Below are positions 5,884-5,985 of a DNA stretch of 5,985 nt, in pieces. The stretch spans positions 1 through 5,985 of the forward strand of contig JAHFRO010000146.1 of the NCBI GenBank assembly GCA_023266245.1, written 5' to 3'. Made by a program: the position numbers and the translations under genes. The DNA comes from Betaproteobacteria bacterium. Its GTDB lineage: Bacteria; Pseudomonadota; Gammaproteobacteria; Burkholderiales; SG8-41. How positions within the stretch are numbered: position 1 is the stretch's first letter; the number at the start of each line of letters is the position of its first letter. The notes under the pieces are model-generated. The model made no database searches, had not been told where the DNA came from, and was given only the letters and a program-made list of their open reading frames with translations.

Positions 5884-5950
5884 ACCGCCAAGGCGCCAAG
5901 AAAACCACACGGAATCAAACCGCAGACGAATGCAGTTAAACGCGGATTAG
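5884..5950. repeat. Degenerate intergenic repeat (CGCCAAG and CGCAGA-type units)
   Basis: Directly after the TGA at 5881 two CGCCAAG units occur eight bases apart (5886-5892 and 5894-5900). They are followed by three degenerate ten-base units, CGCAGACGAA, TGCAGTTAAA and CGCGGATTAG (5921-5950). From memory, sequences of this kind recur between genes in many environmental proteobacterial genomes. It appears to be non-coding. The open frame on the opposite strand here is not protein-like. The last 35 bases (5951-5985) show no further feature. Confidence 0.5.
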
Positions 5951-5985
5951 GGCAAGAGCGACCTCTTGAATCACGCTTCACCAGT

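Noticed and set aside
5535..5981. 148-codon minus-strand frame over the FAD oxidase remnant and repeat
   Set aside because: Half is the antisense of the conserved oxidase segment and half is a translation of the intergenic repeat; no protein family signal.
1..5985. CRISPR array, tRNA, rRNA, insertion sequence or toxin-antitoxin pair
   Set aside because: No regularly spaced repeats, cloverleaf, transposase motif or terminal inverted repeats were seen on either strand.

Overview
The window is GC-rich (high GC at third codon positions, with long shadow frames opposite every gene) and looks like a chromosomal segment of a betaproteobacterium, probably an environmental Burkholderiales or Nitrosomonadales-type organism. 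The reasons are the BPSS1780-type membrane protein, the style of the Xsc-like enzyme and the FAD-oxidase fragment. This placement is inference from protein style, not from a marker gene.

Layout from left to right. (1) 1-871, minus: a LacI-family repressor whose C-terminus is cut by the window edge. (2) 872-1063: an intergenic gap with a strong A/T-flanked hairpin terminator at 1012-1040. (3) 1064-2839, minus: a thiamine-diphosphate enzyme that closely resembles sulfoacetaldehyde acetyltransferase (Xsc). (4) 2840-3059: an AT-rich control region. It holds a TATAAT promoter facing the xsc-like gene, a LacI-type palindrome on its -35 box, a second AACGTT-centred palindrome upstream, and a GC-rich hairpin in the leader. 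(5) 3060-4553, minus: a cysteine-type sulfatase (alkaline phosphatase superfamily). (6) 4643-5428, minus: a five-segment BPSS1780-family integral membrane protein with its own good sigma-70 promoter at 5469-5497. (7) 5640-5883, plus: the first ~64 codons of a large FAD/Fe-S oxidase (D-lactate/glycolate dehydrogenase type), which break off just before the FAD-binding loop. A short plausible C-terminal tail in another frame and then a degenerate intergenic repeat follow.

The most coherent biological reading is a small organosulfur locus. The sulfatase would release sulfate from a sulfate ester, and the Xsc-like enzyme would cleave sulfoacetaldehyde to sulfite and acetyl phosphate. The LacI regulator encoded just downstream is the natural candidate to bind the palindrome at the xsc-like promoter. 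The usual xsc companions (pta, taurine or isethionate genes, tauR) are not visible here, so the link between sulfatase, Xsc and LacI is a hypothesis. I found no CRISPR array, RNA gene, transposase or clearly new system. The two most useful leads are the operator/regulator pairing and the internally deleted FAD oxidase.
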